Source: Ruegeria sp. YS9 | GTDB lineage: Bacteria; Pseudomonadota; Alphaproteobacteria; Rhodobacterales; Rhodobacteraceae | DNA length: 64,000 nt | NCBI RefSeq assembly: GCF_024628725.1 | Contig: NZ_CP102410.1 | Span: 558,001-622,000 of the forward strand | Direction: 5' to 3' | Shown: positions 29,698 to 38,418 of the stretch, piece by piece | Position numbering within the stretch: position 1 is the stretch's first letter | Layout of the letters: every line of letters begins with the position of its first letter | The notes under the pieces: generated by a model | The model's database searches: none | Told to the model about the DNA's origin: nothing | What the model saw: only the letters and a program-made list of their open reading frames with translations | Program-made: the position numbers and the translations under genes

Positions 29698-30813
29698 ATG
29701 GAAAAAGACACAGATTTGGAAATCTTTCTGGTTGCCACGCCGGGCCTCGAAGCGCCTCTCGGTGACGAGGCGGAACTCAACGGATTCGCGCAGGTCAGAA
29801 CTGTACCGGGCGGCGTGACATGCTGGGGTTCATGGCCCGAGGTCTGGCGCGCCAATCTGACACTGCGCGGCGCCAACAAGGTTCTGGTGCGACTGGGCAG
29901 TTTCCCCGCCGTGCACCTTGCCCAATTGGACAAACGTGCTCGGAAATTCCCTTGGGGCACCGTTTTGCGTCCTGACGTGCCGGTCAAGGTGGAAGCCATC
30001 AGCCGCAAATCCAGAATTTATCACGCCGGGGCAGCGCGTCAGAGGATCGAGCGGGCAATATCCGAGACATTGGGCGCCTCGATTTCATCCGACGCGAACC
30101 TTCGGGTCTTGCTTCGAATCGAGAAAGACATCTGCACGATCTCGGTCGACAGTTCTGGCGAGTTGTTGCACAAGCGCGGCCACAAGGAAGCCATTGCCAA
30201 GGCTCCAATGCGCGAAACAATGGCCGCCATGTTTCTGAGAGAGTGTGGCTACTCGGGCGACGAACCCGTACTGGACCCGATGTGCGGATCGGGTACCTTC
30301 GTGATCGAGGCCGCCGAGATCGCTCTGGGCCTGCGCCCTGGCCGCTCCCGCAGTTTTGCATTCGAAGACCTGGTGGGCTTTGACCCTGATCAGTGGCAGG
30401 AAATGCGACGGGAATCGAAGACGGCGGAATGCGCGCTTACCTTCTACGGCTCGGATCGCAACTCCGGCGCGGTTGACGCGGCGACTGCCAATACCGAAAG
30501 GGCCCAGGTCAGTGATGTGACACGGTTTCAACAGCGTTCCGTTAGTGACATAAGACCCCCCGAAGGTCCTGCGGGGCTGGTCATTGTGAACCCGCCCTAC
30601 GGGGCGCGAATTGGTGACGAAAGACGCTTGCGGTCGGTCTATGGTGCCATGGGCAAAACCCTGATGAACCGGTTCAGGGGATGGCGGGTCGGCGTGATCA
30701 CCAGCGCTCCGGGGCTTGCCCGGGCCACACGTCTGCCTTTGCTGGCGCCGGGGCCGGTCGTCGACCATGGTGGAACCAAAATTCGTCTGTACAAAACGGA
30801 TCCCTTGCCGTGA
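29698..30813 (+). CDS. THUMP-domain 23S rRNA guanine-N2 methyltransferase (RlmL N-terminal type)
   Basis: A 371-residue RNA methyltransferase. An N-terminal ferredoxin-like/THUMP region (about 1-160, with LLHKRGHKEA and APMRETMAAM) is followed by a Rossmann SAM domain with PVLDPMCGSGTFVIEAA and the catalytic NPPYGARIG. This is the organisation of RlmL (m2G2445) without the fused RlmK domain of E. coli, which is usual in alphaproteobacteria. The C-terminus RLYKTDPLP is normal. Transposon debris lies just downstream. Confidence 0.9.
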   Translation: MEKDTDLEIFLVATPGLEAPLGDEAELNGFAQVRTVPGGVTCWGSWPEVWRANLTLRGANKVLVRLGSFPAVHLAQLDKRARKFPWGTVLRPDVPVKVEAISRKSRIYHAGAARQRIERAISETLGASISSDANLRVLLRIEKDICTISVDSSGELLHKRGHKEAIAKAPMRETMAAMFLRECGYSGDEPVLDPMCGSGTFVIEAAEIALGLRPGRSRSFAFEDLVGFDPDQWQEMRRESKTAECALTFYGSDRNSGAVDAATANTERAQVSDVTRFQQRSVSDIRPPEGPAGLVIVNPPYGARIGDERRLRSVYGAMGKTLMNRFRGWRVGVITSAPGLARATRLPLLAPGPVVDHGGTKIRLYKTDPLP

Positions 30814-30824
30814 TTGCCTGGGAG

Positions 30825-30990
30825 GCTTCGCAGCCAATTCATGACGATGGCTGCGCGGGCGAGAGCGGACAAGACAACCACTGGGTTTCCGCCGCAAAGG
30901 CTTGCGATTCCCTTGTCTTTCAAAGTGCCTGCGAACCAGTCGACGTCTTGGACCGGTGCAATCACGACCTGCCCGGCAGGGGCAAACAGG
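30825..30990 (-). pseudogene. Internally deleted IS5-type transposase remnant
   Basis: Translation of the minus strand gives VQDVDWFAGTLKDKGIAS, which matches the DxDWFRxALKDKGI segment of IS5/IS427-group transposases. It then jumps, with about 45 residues missing, to VVLSALARAAIVMNWL, which matches the C-terminal VFLSAIALAATVxFWL. The intact transposase at 31.4-32.1 kb shows the same two segments in order. The piece is too short to be functional. It occupies most of the 396-base gap between the methyltransferase and tRNA-Pro; I see nothing else definable there. Confidence 0.6.
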
Positions 30991-31209
30991 TTGGCGGAAC
31001 ACTTGCGCGCCGGTCAACCAGAAGAACGCAATCTTGAAAACGTGCGTTTTTCGAACCGTGAACCCGGCGACCCGCTCAGATCACCGGGTTCCGAGCCCAT
31101 TGCTCCGCTGCCATGTTTTTTCGGTTGTTGAGATCGAAAGATTCGGGTGATCGCAATACAGAATCCTCTTGCGCATCAGACGCACCGCGTATAGATCACC
31201 CGCCACGGT

Positions 31210-31286
31210 CGGAGTGTAGCTCAGCCTGGTAGAGCACTGTCTTCGGGAGGCAGGGGTCGGAGGTTCGAATCCTCTCACTCCGACCA
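31210..31286 (+). tRNA. tRNA-Pro(CGG)
   Basis: A complete 77-base cloverleaf: acceptor CGGAGTG / CACTCCG (perfect), D-arm GCTC / GAGC, anticodon stem CTGTC / GGCAG with loop TTCGGGA giving anticodon CGG, T-arm GGAGG-TTCGAAT-CCTCT, discriminator A and encoded CCA. The 5' C start is typical of tRNA-Pro. A terminator hairpin follows directly. Confidence 0.97.
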
Positions 31287-31293
31287 ATAAATC

Positions 31294-31323
31294 AAGGCGC
31301 CCATGGGCGCCTTTGTTGTTTTC
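31294..31323 (+). terminator. Intrinsic terminator after tRNA-Pro
   Basis: A fully self-complementary stem GGCGCCCATGGGCGCC (31296-31311) is followed by TTTGTTGTTTT. It lies 9 bases after the encoded CCA and ends the tRNA transcript before the IS element. Confidence 0.85.
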
Positions 31324-31360
31324 AAGACAGTGATCCGAGGTTCGTTGAACCTGAGCATTA

Positions 31361-32208
31361 GGCTCTAGACTCATTGATTTACAACCAGAACAAGACGGTA
31401 GCTGCGAGTGCGATGGCCGAGAGGAAGACCTTGGGGCATCTATCATAGCGAGTGGCGACACGGCGCCAGTCCTTCAGGTGTCCGAATATGATCTCTATCC
31501 TGTTGCCGCGTTTGTAGCAGCGCTTGTCGTAGCGGACAGGTTTGTCGCGCGATTTTCGACCTGAAATGCAGGGCTTTATTCCCTTGTCTGTCAGGGCTTC
31601 GCGGAACCAATCCGCGTCGTAGCCGCGATCACCCAGTAACCACTCAGCTGATGGAAGGCTGTTCACCAGGGCCCTGGCACCCGTGTAATCGCTAACCTGC
31701 CCAGCGGATAGGAAGAAGCGTATCGGGCGTCCGAGACTATCGGTAACGGCATGCAACTTCGTGTTCATGCCGCCCTTGGTTCGCCCGATCAGCCTGCCGC
31801 GCCCCCCTTTTCAACCGCAGGCTGGAGGCCGTGCGGTGCGCTTTGAGATAGGTTGCGTCAATCATGATGGTTTGTGATCGGTCCCCCCCGCAGCCAGCCC
31901 GGCCATAATCCGAGCGAACACACCCATTTCGCTCCACCGCTTCCACCGGTTGTAGAGTGTCTTCGGCGGCCCATACTCTCGAGGTGCATCAGACCACCGC
32001 AACCCATTACGGTTAATGAAAATAATGCCGCTCAACACACGCCGCTCATCAACCTGCGGCTTGCCATGGCTCTTCGTAAAGCAAGGCCGAAGACGCTCCA
32101 TCTGTTCGTCCGTCAGCCAGAATAGACTGCTCATCATCGCCCCCTGAAACTCAGGGGTTTGAGTCACGCAGCCGGGATGGTGGCAATCAAGTTAATGGGT
32201 CCAGAGCC
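31361..32208 (-). mobile_element. IS5-family (IS427-group-like) insertion sequence, 848 bp
   Basis: Imperfect terminal inverted repeats bound the element: left GGCTCTAGACTCATT (from 31361) and right, read inward, GGCTCTGGACCCATT (ending 32208), 13 of 15 identical. It is flanked by a 2-bp TA duplication (31359-31360 and 32209-32210), as expected for the IS427 group. The interior holds one transposase broken by two frameshifts. The right end lies exactly at the stop codon of the di-heme peroxidase gene. Inserted between tRNA-Pro and that gene. Confidence 0.9.
31379..32134 (-). pseudogene. IS5-family transposase, two compensating frameshifts
   Basis: The N-terminal part (from the ATG at 32134, MSSLFWLTDEQMERLRP) stays in frame to about 31885. 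There a run of seven G moves the reading by -1 into the segment TIMIDATYLKAHRTASSLRL. At an AAAAGGGGGG tract near 31804-31815 it needs +1 to return to the first frame, which continues through GGMNTKLHAVTDSLGRP and the DDE-domain end RLKDWRRVATRYDRCPK to the stop at 31379. Both shifts fall in homopolymers. They could be mutations, sequencing errors or, for the first, a programmed -1 site. The second shift has no known precedent I can name in this group. Confidence 0.8.
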
Positions 32209-33557
32209 TAAGGGGTAAACCCTTTCGGCACACCGAATATCGGAGAGTCTACGCTGCGACCTGTCAACGAATGCAGAAACGCAATCAGATTTTGTATTTC
32301 CAGTTCCGCAAGCTGGATCGGATCAATATCGATTTTCTTGCGTTGACGTTCCATTTCATAGTGGTCCTGCCAAACCAGGAAATCCGTTTCTTGCAACCAC
32401 GGCACCTGGGGTAAGGCAGCCATTTGTGGGGTCCATTTGTCCAGGCTTGCCTGCGGGTCCAAATGATGGCGAATGACGCTTTCAAGATCGGGGAACGCGC
32501 CATTGTGCCCGTAAGGCGCGGTCAGGGCAACGTTGCGCAGCATCGGGGTACGGAACCTGTAAGCATCCTCAAGGCGGTTGCTTTCACCCATGCGGCCCAC
32601 ATCCCGGACGAAGGGGTCCCATTGTCGTGTGCGACCCGGCCCAAAGGGCGGCAAACCCAACGCATGGAACTTCTGATCTGACATGAGCGGCCCAGTGTGG
32701 CAGGTCGAGCAGCGGGCTTTGCCGTAGAAAAGCTTCATCCCCTCGATTTGTACTGTTGAAAGGGCATTCGAGTCGCCCGCAAGATAGTGGTCAAACGGGC
32801 TGTCGGTGCTGCGCCACTCGATCGCCATGAAAGCGGCCAGAGCGTTGGCGACTTGCGTGATCGTGATGTCCTCGGTCGTCTCGACCTCATCAAAGGCGGC
32901 GACGATGGCCGGACCATAGCGCGGATCGGTGCGGACGCGTTTCGCCAGAATGGGCCAGCCCTTGTCGATACGATCATGCACCGCGCCCGTGACCTCATTT
33001 TCGGCCACATTGCCCGCCATCTCGAATTGGGAGGTCAGGGGAAAAAGAGCCTGTGCCGCAAGCAGAGAATTCAGGCCCTCGGGCAGCCACTCCTGCGCAG
33101 GGGAATTGAAGCCGTTTCCGTAGACGTCGGAAATGCTCAGCCTGCCGTCATGAAAGACGGTATGTATGTCCTTGGCCCCAAGGTTCCATAGGCCCGGTGA
33201 GTTGCGGGGGATGCGTTTGCGTATTCTGTCGGCCCCGGTGCCGGGTGTGCGGTCCGGTCCCAACCCCTGCCCGCCTTCTCCTATGCCAAGTGACAACCCG
33301 TCCGAGGTGCCGAAATCCGGGTGGTGACAATGGGCGCAGGCGATGTTGCGGTTGCCTGAAAGGATCGGGTCGTAAAACAGTTGATGACCGATGGCGGCCT
33401 GTTCCATATCAAAGGGGATAAAGTCATCATCGGTCAGCGGGCGCGGCAAATCCTGTGCCGCAGCGGCCCCGACCCAGAAGAAAGCAACGATCCCATGCGC
33501 CAGCTTGTTTTTGCCCTTTGCGTATTTGCTTCTCCGGCTCTGGCTGAACTGGAGCAA
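32208..33557 (-). CDS. Di-heme cytochrome c peroxidase (MauG/CcpA family)
   Basis: A periplasmic protein with two CxxCH heme motifs, CAHCH at about residues 74-78 and CSTCH at about 283-287 counted from the TTG at 33557. A DxRLS-type segment (FHDGRLSISDVYGNGF) and HTGPLMSDQKFHALG lie between and after. Members reduce H2O2 or oxidise partner proteins. The start is uncertain: the signal-peptide core IVAFFWVGAAAAQ has no in-frame ATG or GTG nearby. A TTG at 33557 or a CTG at 33503 are the options, and the former overlaps the divergent Sel1 gene by 63 bp. The TAG stop is formed by the IS target TA plus the first base of the IS. Confidence 0.85.
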   Translation of the reverse strand: MLQFSQSRRSKYAKGKNKLAHGIVAFFWVGAAAAQDLPRPLTDDDFIPFDMEQAAIGHQLFYDPILSGNRNIACAHCHHPDFGTSDGLSLGIGEGGQGLGPDRTPGTGADRIRKRIPRNSPGLWNLGAKDIHTVFHDGRLSISDVYGNGFNSPAQEWLPEGLNSLLAAQALFPLTSQFEMAGNVAENEVTGAVHDRIDKGWPILAKRVRTDPRYGPAIVAAFDEVETTEDITITQVANALAAFMAIEWRSTDSPFDHYLAGDSNALSTVQIEGMKLFYGKARCSTCHTGPLMSDQKFHALGLPPFGPGRTRQWDPFVRDVGRMGESNRLEDAYRFRTPMLRNVALTAPYGHNGAFPDLESVIRHHLDPQASLDKWTPQMAALPQVPWLQETDFLVWQDHYEMERQRKKIDIDPIQLAELEIQNLIAFLHSLTGRSVDSPIFGVPKGFTP

Positions 33558-33965
33558 GCGCGCGATATGATGGAAGCCGGACAGTTTGCAGCCGCACGCA
33601 AGGAACTTCTTCCAGCCGCGCGCTCGGGCAACGCCGAGGCCGAGGAGTTGATCGGCGTGATGTACGGGCTGGGTCTCGGGGTCGAGCAGGATTACGAACG
33701 GGCCTTTGAATGGTATCTGCGCGCCTCGATGAAGGGGCATCCGGGGGCGCAGTCGGGCGTTGGCTGGTATTATGAATTGGGTCTGGGCATGCCCGCGCCC
33801 GATCTGGTGCGAGCCTATATGTGGTACACGCTCAGCGCCATTGGCGGCGACCCCGACGCGGCGATCAGCCTTGAGGAAGTGGTCAAGAAAATGTCGCCGG
33901 AGCAGATCGAAAAGGCGCATGTTCTGGTCAACGACTACAAAGGGTGGATGTACCCGTTTCGGTGA
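33495..33965 (+). CDS. Secreted Sel1-repeat (SLR) protein
   Basis: A 156-residue protein starting at the ATG at 33495, with a signal peptide at residues 1-18 (VFALCVFASPALA|E). Three or so Sel1-like helical repeats follow, recognised by AEAEELIGVMYGLGLGVEQDYERAFEWY-like segments and AQSGVGWYYELGLG. SLR proteins are periplasmic or surface scaffolds. The gene is divergent from the di-heme peroxidase and their 5' ends are fused, so they share or collide at a promoter region. The specific partner is unknown. Confidence 0.83.
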   Translation: MRQLVFALCVFASPALAELEQARDMMEAGQFAAARKELLPAARSGNAEAEELIGVMYGLGLGVEQDYERAFEWYLRASMKGHPGAQSGVGWYYELGLGMPAPDLVRAYMWYTLSAIGGDPDAAISLEEVVKKMSPEQIEKAHVLVNDYKGWMYPFR

Positions 33966-33989
33966 GGGCCAGGCCGCAAAGCCCGGCCC
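33966..33989. terminator. Possible terminator between Sel1 gene and TRAP operon
   Basis: A stem GGGCCAGGC / GCCCGGCCC with one mismatch and loop CGCAAA lies between two convergent genes. There is no strong U-tract, so termination efficiency is uncertain. Confidence 0.4.
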
Positions 33990-33995
33990 AACCGT

Positions 33996-35057
33996 TCACT
34001 TCAGATCTGCATCGCGAGCGGCGTTGACGTCCGCTTCAGCCGCCGCGACCGCTTCGGTCAGTGCAGCAAAGATTTCATCGCCACGCGCAACGTTGGACTG
34101 GAACCAATCATACACTGGCGTTGCGGCCTCTTTGAACGCAGCCTTCTGGTCGGGTGTCAGCACATAGAGGTCTCCGCCGCCGGCGACGAAATCCTCATAG
34201 GCTTGGATCGACTTGCGCTTGGGGGATGCAAAAGTGGCCTGTTGCAACGCATAGAACCCGTCGACCACGACGCGGCGCATATCCTCGGGCATCTCTTGGA
34301 ACTTGGCGTTGTTCATCCACCACAGTGCGCCCATATAGGCATGGCCGTCCAGCGTTACATATTGCAAGCCCGCATCCGGGAATTTCATGCCCATGATGTC
34401 GGTGATGCCGTTCTTGGATCCTTCAACGACACCGGTCTGGAAGCTGGTGAACAGTTCCGGCCACGGGATCGGGGTAGGCGAAGCGCCCAACGCCTTGACC
34501 AGTTCCTGCGGCAGATCGGCGACCACGGTACGGATTTTCAAACCTTCCATATCCGCAGGCTCGGCAATGCGGCGCTGGGTGTTGGCAAAGTTGCGCCAGC
34601 CGCCGGTGTTGCCGATGGTCATCAGACGGATCGCGCCGCCCGAGTCCTCAAGCGCCATGTCACGCATGGTACGGGTGAAGTCGCCCGACAGGACATGCTC
34701 GGCAATGCGGTCATCGGCCATCAGATAGGGCAGGTCCAGAACCTGCACGTAGGGAAAGATGCCTGAGGCACCGCCCGAGGTCGAGATGTAGATGTCGATG
34801 GTGCCGTCTGCCACGCCCTGCAAACATTCGGCCCCGTTCGAGCAGAGCTGTGTGCCGATGAAAAGCTCGACCTCGATCGCGCCGTTCGAGGCAGATTCGA
34901 CATAGTTCTTGAAGACGATCAGCCCATCATAATCCTCATCGTTTTCGTTCGAATTTGCGGTTGCGCGCAGCGTATAATCGGCGGCTGTCGCAGCCATGGC
35001 GGACGCCGCCACCAGCGATGTGGCCACCGCTGCGGTTTTGATGAATTCTCTGAGCAT
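33996..35057 (-). CDS. TRAP transporter substrate-binding protein (DctP family)
   Basis: A 353-residue periplasmic solute receptor with signal peptide residues 1-26 (AMAATAA|D). It has the DctP fold: an N-terminal RATANSNENDEDYDG strand region, the conserved central EGLKIRT and the PIPWPELFTSFQTGVVEGSKNG signature with an Arg carboxylate site in KIRTVV. It binds a carboxylate or similar anion in the periplasm for the adjacent DctQM permease. It is the last gene of the six-gene strand run from the flavin monooxygenase. The ligand is unknown. Confidence 0.93.
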   Translation of the reverse strand: MLREFIKTAAVATSLVAASAMAATAADYTLRATANSNENDEDYDGLIVFKNYVESASNGAIEVELFIGTQLCSNGAECLQGVADGTIDIYISTSGGASGIFPYVQVLDLPYLMADDRIAEHVLSGDFTRTMRDMALEDSGGAIRLMTIGNTGGWRNFANTQRRIAEPADMEGLKIRTVVADLPQELVKALGASPTPIPWPELFTSFQTGVVEGSKNGITDIMGMKFPDAGLQYVTLDGHAYMGALWWMNNAKFQEMPEDMRRVVVDGFYALQQATFASPKRKSIQAYEDFVAGGGDLYVLTPDQKAAFKEAATPVYDWFQSNVARGDEIFAALTEAVAAAEADVNAARDADLK

Positions 35058-35081
35058 GCGTTTCCTCCCTGTGAAACTCAG

Positions 35082-36371
35082 TTAGTTGGCAAATCCCGTT
35101 ATCCTCGGGATCGTCATGGATAGTGCGGGTATGTAGGTGATCAGGAAAATCACGATGATTTCGACCGCCAGGAACGGCAGGATTGCCTTGGCGATGGTTT
35201 CAACCCGTTCGCGCGATACGGCGGCAGCCACGAATAGCACCAAGCCCATTGGCGGGGTGGCGAGGCCGACGGTCAGGTTGACGCTCATGATGATGGCGAA
35301 ATGGATCGGGTCGACACCGAGGCTGGTAAAGATCGGGCCAAGGATTGGTCCAAGGATGATGATCGCGGGGCCTGCGTCCAGGAACATGCCGACGATGAAC
35401 AGTAGCAGGTTGATCAGGAACAGAAGGATCAGCGGGTTTTCCGACAGGCTGAGGATCAGCGAGGCCAGTTGTTCCGGCGCATGGCTGAGGCTGACAACCG
35501 TTTTGAACGCCATTGCCGCGCCGACCAGCAGAAGAACAACGGCCGAGGTCATGCCTGCGTTGCTGAGCACCTCGGGAACTTCTTTCCATGTCAGTGTGCG
35601 CAGGACGAAGAAACCGATGATGAAGGCATAGCCCACAGCGACTGCCGCAGCCTCGGTCGGTGTAAAGATACCACCCAGAATACCGCCCAGAATGATGACC
35701 GGTGTCAAAAGTGGGAAGAAGGCCTTCAAACTGGCCTGACGCCTCTCGGACCATGTGTATTTGCGGCTGGCGACGGGGAAGTCGTAGCGGTCGGCCATCA
35801 GTTTGATCATCAGCATCAGACCGACACCGACCATCACGCCCGGAACGATACCCGCAAGGAACAATGCGGCCACGCTTTCGCCCATCACATAGGCATAGAT
35901 GATCATGATGCCCGAGGGCGGAATGATCGGCCCGATCACGGAGCTTGCCGCCGTGATCGCGGCGGCGAATTTGCGGGTATAGCCCTGTTTCTCCATCGCC
36001 GGGATCAGCATCGACCCTAGCGCCGAGGTGTCCGCCACGGCGGACCCGGACAGGCCTGCGAACAGAATCGAACTGAGGACGTTCACATGCGCCAGACCAC
36101 CGCGCAGATGGCCCATCAGAGCTTGGGAAAACTCGACAAGGCGGATGGTGATGCCGCCTCGGTTCATGAGCTCTCCGGCCAGCATGAAGAAGGGGATCGC
36201 CATCAGAGGGAAGCTGTCCATGCCGTTATAGACATTGCGATAGAGCAGCGTGATGTCGTTTGTCTGGCCGTTCAGCCACAGCAGGATTCCGGGCGCCGCG
36301 AGCAAAGCGAAAAAGACCGGCAGGCCGATCAGCAGGAAAATCAGGAAGGTGGGCAGGAACCAGATCAGCAT
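35082..36371 (-). CDS. TRAP transporter large permease (DctM)
   Basis: A 429-residue membrane protein with about 12 helices and the DctM family core: GLSGSAVADTSALGSMLIPAM, ASSVIGPIIPPSGIMIIYA and DPIHFAIIMSVNLTVGLATPPMG. It provides the Na+-coupled transport path. It follows the small subunit without a gap (36371/36372) and precedes dctP by 24 bp, the usual Q-M-P order. No truncation is visible. Confidence 0.95.
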   Translation of the reverse strand: MLIWFLPTFLIFLLIGLPVFFALLAAPGILLWLNGQTNDITLLYRNVYNGMDSFPLMAIPFFMLAGELMNRGGITIRLVEFSQALMGHLRGGLAHVNVLSSILFAGLSGSAVADTSALGSMLIPAMEKQGYTRKFAAAITAASSVIGPIIPPSGIMIIYAYVMGESVAALFLAGIVPGVMVGVGLMLMIKLMADRYDFPVASRKYTWSERRQASLKAFFPLLTPVIILGGILGGIFTPTEAAAVAVGYAFIIGFFVLRTLTWKEVPEVLSNAGMTSAVVLLLVGAAMAFKTVVSLSHAPEQLASLILSLSENPLILLFLINLLLFIVGMFLDAGPAIIILGPILGPIFTSLGVDPIHFAIIMSVNLTVGLATPPMGLVLFVAAAVSRERVETIAKAILPFLAVEIIVIFLITYIPALSMTIPRITGFAN

Positions 36372-36959
36372 TTATTCGGCCCCCACTGCCGCATCGGGAA
36401 TTTCGGGCAACAGGTGGCCGCCGCCCAGCAGAATAATGAAGGATCTCAGGATCAGCTCGATATTCACCGAGATCAGCAGGATGATCCCCACCAGCAGCGA
36501 TGCCATCATCCAACTGCGCGGAATGCGATACCATTCGTCGAACCCGAAAGTGGTGGGCAGATACAGCGCGGCGGTGGCGAATCTGCCGCCAAAGCCGGTA
36601 ACCTCGGACCAGCCGATGTTGACGGCGACCAGCAGGACGGCGAGCGCGATCAAAAGCAGGAACAGATTCAGCGTTTGACCGATGATACGGGGAAGGAAGC
36701 GTTCCAGCATGTCTATGGCCACAAAGCCGCCGCGCCGAAAGGCGGTGGGCGCCATAAGACCGGTCATCCACAACATGCAGAACCGCGCGGCCTCATCCGG
36801 CCACGGCAGCGCATTGCCCAGAACGTATCGGAAAAACACCTGGATCAGGATTGCGATCACCATGAGCGCAATCGCAACAACACCAACCGCGCGGCCCAGA
36901 CGCAGCACGGTTTCGTTCACGAATGCAATCGGCGCAAGCACCGATGCCAGTCCGCCCAT
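36372..36959 (-). CDS. TRAP transporter small permease (DctQ)
   Basis: A 195-residue four-helix subunit that stabilises DctM. Typical DctQ features are FFRYVLGNALPWPDEAARFCMLWMTGL and FVAIDML. It is first in the transporter segment, 53 bp after the flavin reductase stop on the same strand, so likely on the same transcript. Confidence 0.9.
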   Translation of the reverse strand: MGGLASVLAPIAFVNETVLRLGRAVGVVAIALMVIAILIQVFFRYVLGNALPWPDEAARFCMLWMTGLMAPTAFRRGGFVAIDMLERFLPRIIGQTLNLFLLLIALAVLLVAVNIGWSEVTGFGGRFATAALYLPTTFGFDEWYRIPRSWMMASLLVGIILLISVNIELILRSFIILLGGGHLLPEIPDAAVGAE

Positions 36960-37012
36960 GCGGATCCTCCCTTGTTCAGCCGCGGGTGTCCCCCACGGTC
37001 ATCAAATCGCGC

Positions 37013-37531
37013 TTAGGTTTTCGCGAATTGGCCGAGTTTCCCGGCATAAAAGGTCAGCGCGTCTCCATCCGACATGCTGGCCCTGAGAACCTTTCCAACT
37101 ACAATAACGTGATCGCCTGCATCGTGATACGCGTGCTGTTCGCATTCGAATCGCGCCAGGCAGTCCGCCAACACCGGTGTCCCGTTCTCACAGCGCTCGT
37201 GGCGGATGTCCCGCAGTGCAAAGGCGTCTTTCGAGCAGCCGAAACACAGCTCGGCCTGTTCCGCGGACAGCACGTGGACGCTGAAATGGCGCGCCTTGTG
37301 GAAATAGGGGAAGCGGCGCGAGTTGCGGTCTCCGGCCCACATGATCAGCGGTGGGTCGAGCGATAGGGACGAAAAGCTATTGGCGGTGATGCAGACCGGC
37401 CCGTCCGCGCTGTCGCAAGTCACGATCGTGACGCCGGTTGCAAAGCGGCCGAAGGCGTCGCGCAGGGTGCGTGTGTCGTCCTTATGCGGAATGAAGGTGC
37501 GGGTCATGTCCTTTGAGATTGCGTTCATCAT
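37013..37531 (-). CDS. NAD(P)H:flavin reductase
   Basis: A 172-residue flavin-reductase-like protein (HpaC/RutF-type split barrel): LRDAFGRFATGVTIVTC, then CITANSFSSLSLDPPL and HFSVHVLSAEQAELC. It supplies reduced FMN to a partner monooxygenase. It overlaps the aldo/keto reductase stop by 4 bp; with the luciferase-like monooxygenase two genes upstream, it completes a two-component flavin monooxygenase set. Confidence 0.9.
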   Translation of the reverse strand: MMNAISKDMTRTFIPHKDDTRTLRDAFGRFATGVTIVTCDSADGPVCITANSFSSLSLDPPLIMWAGDRNSRRFPYFHKARHFSVHVLSAEQAELCFGCSKDAFALRDIRHERCENGTPVLADCLARFECEQHAYHDAGDHVIVVGKVLRASMSDGDALTFYAGKLGQFAKT

Positions 37532-38418
37532 GGTACCTCATGCCCCAGTGCCGCCTCGTACAGGCGGAACCAGCTTTCGCGATCCAGTTTGACTTTCAAT
37601 GCGTCCGAGGCGCGTTTGATCCGGTCCAGATTGTTGGTGCCCAGAACCGGCAGGATGTTGGCCGGATGGGCCAGCAGAAACGCCACTGCGACGGCGGCGC
37701 GATCCACGCCGAACCCGGCTGCGATTTCGTCGGCGACGACCCCAACCGGTGGGTTTCCGGCCATCAACAGGCCTCCACCCAGCGGCGACCATGCCATCAC
37801 CGGATGGCCATGCAGTTGGTGAAACGCCAGGTCCCCGTTGGTGAAGGGGCTGATCTCACCCAGAGAAATTTCGATCTGGTTGGTGACCAACTGCGCTTTC
37901 ATCGCCGATTGCAGCAACGACCAATCCCACGGGCGGAAGTTGGACACGCCCACCGCGCCAATCTTGCCGCTGGCGACAACCTCATCCAGGGCGGCTCCGG
38001 TTTCATGGTGGTCCATCATCGGATCTGGACGGTGGATCAACAGCAGATCGATGTGGTCAATCGCCATTTCCGACAGCGACGTTTCGACCGATTTCAGTAT
38101 GTGGGCGCGCGAGGTGTCGTAGTATTTTACCTTCGCATCCGCGTAACGGCCAACCGGCGCGACGATGTCGCACTTGGTGACGATCTCCATCTTCTGACGC
38201 AGGCTTGGATTGGCGCGCAGGGCCGCGCCCAGCACGGCCTCGGCCTGATAGCCGCCATAGATGTCGGCCTGATCGAAGGTGGTGATACCCTGATCCAGAC
38301 AGGCCTGAATCTTGGCCTCGACATGGCCCGCGGACGTGTCACTGTCATCGCCCAACCGCCACATGCCATAGACAAGGCGGCTCATTTCCAGCGAGTCAGA
38401 TAGTTTCACACGTTGCAT
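37528..38418 (-). CDS. Aldo/keto reductase
   Basis: A 296-residue TIM-barrel NAD(P)H oxidoreductase. Catalytic-tetrad context is visible in TTFDQADIYGGYQAE (Asp and Tyr), VTKCDIV (Lys) and LLLIHRPDP (His). The NADP-binding C-terminal ILPVLGTNNLDRI is intact. It shares one base with the monooxygenase stop and overlaps the flavin reductase start, so all three are tightly coupled. It probably reduces an aldehyde or ketone released by the monooxygenase; this is inference. Confidence 0.9.
   Translation of the reverse strand: MQRVKLSDSLEMSRLVYGMWRLGDDSDTSAGHVEAKIQACLDQGITTFDQADIYGGYQAEAVLGAALRANPSLRQKMEIVTKCDIVAPVGRYADAKVKYYDTSRAHILKSVETSLSEMAIDHIDLLLIHRPDPMMDHHETGAALDEVVASGKIGAVGVSNFRPWDWSLLQSAMKAQLVTNQIEISLGEISPFTNGDLAFHQLHGHPVMAWSPLGGGLLMAGNPPVGVVADEIAAGFGVDRAAVAVAFLLAHPANILPVLGTNNLDRIKRASDALKVKLDRESWFRLYEAALGHEVP

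Noticed and set aside
31081..31461. Open frame on the minus strand across tRNA-Pro
   Set aside because: It runs through the tRNA and the IS end and has no ribosome site or family.
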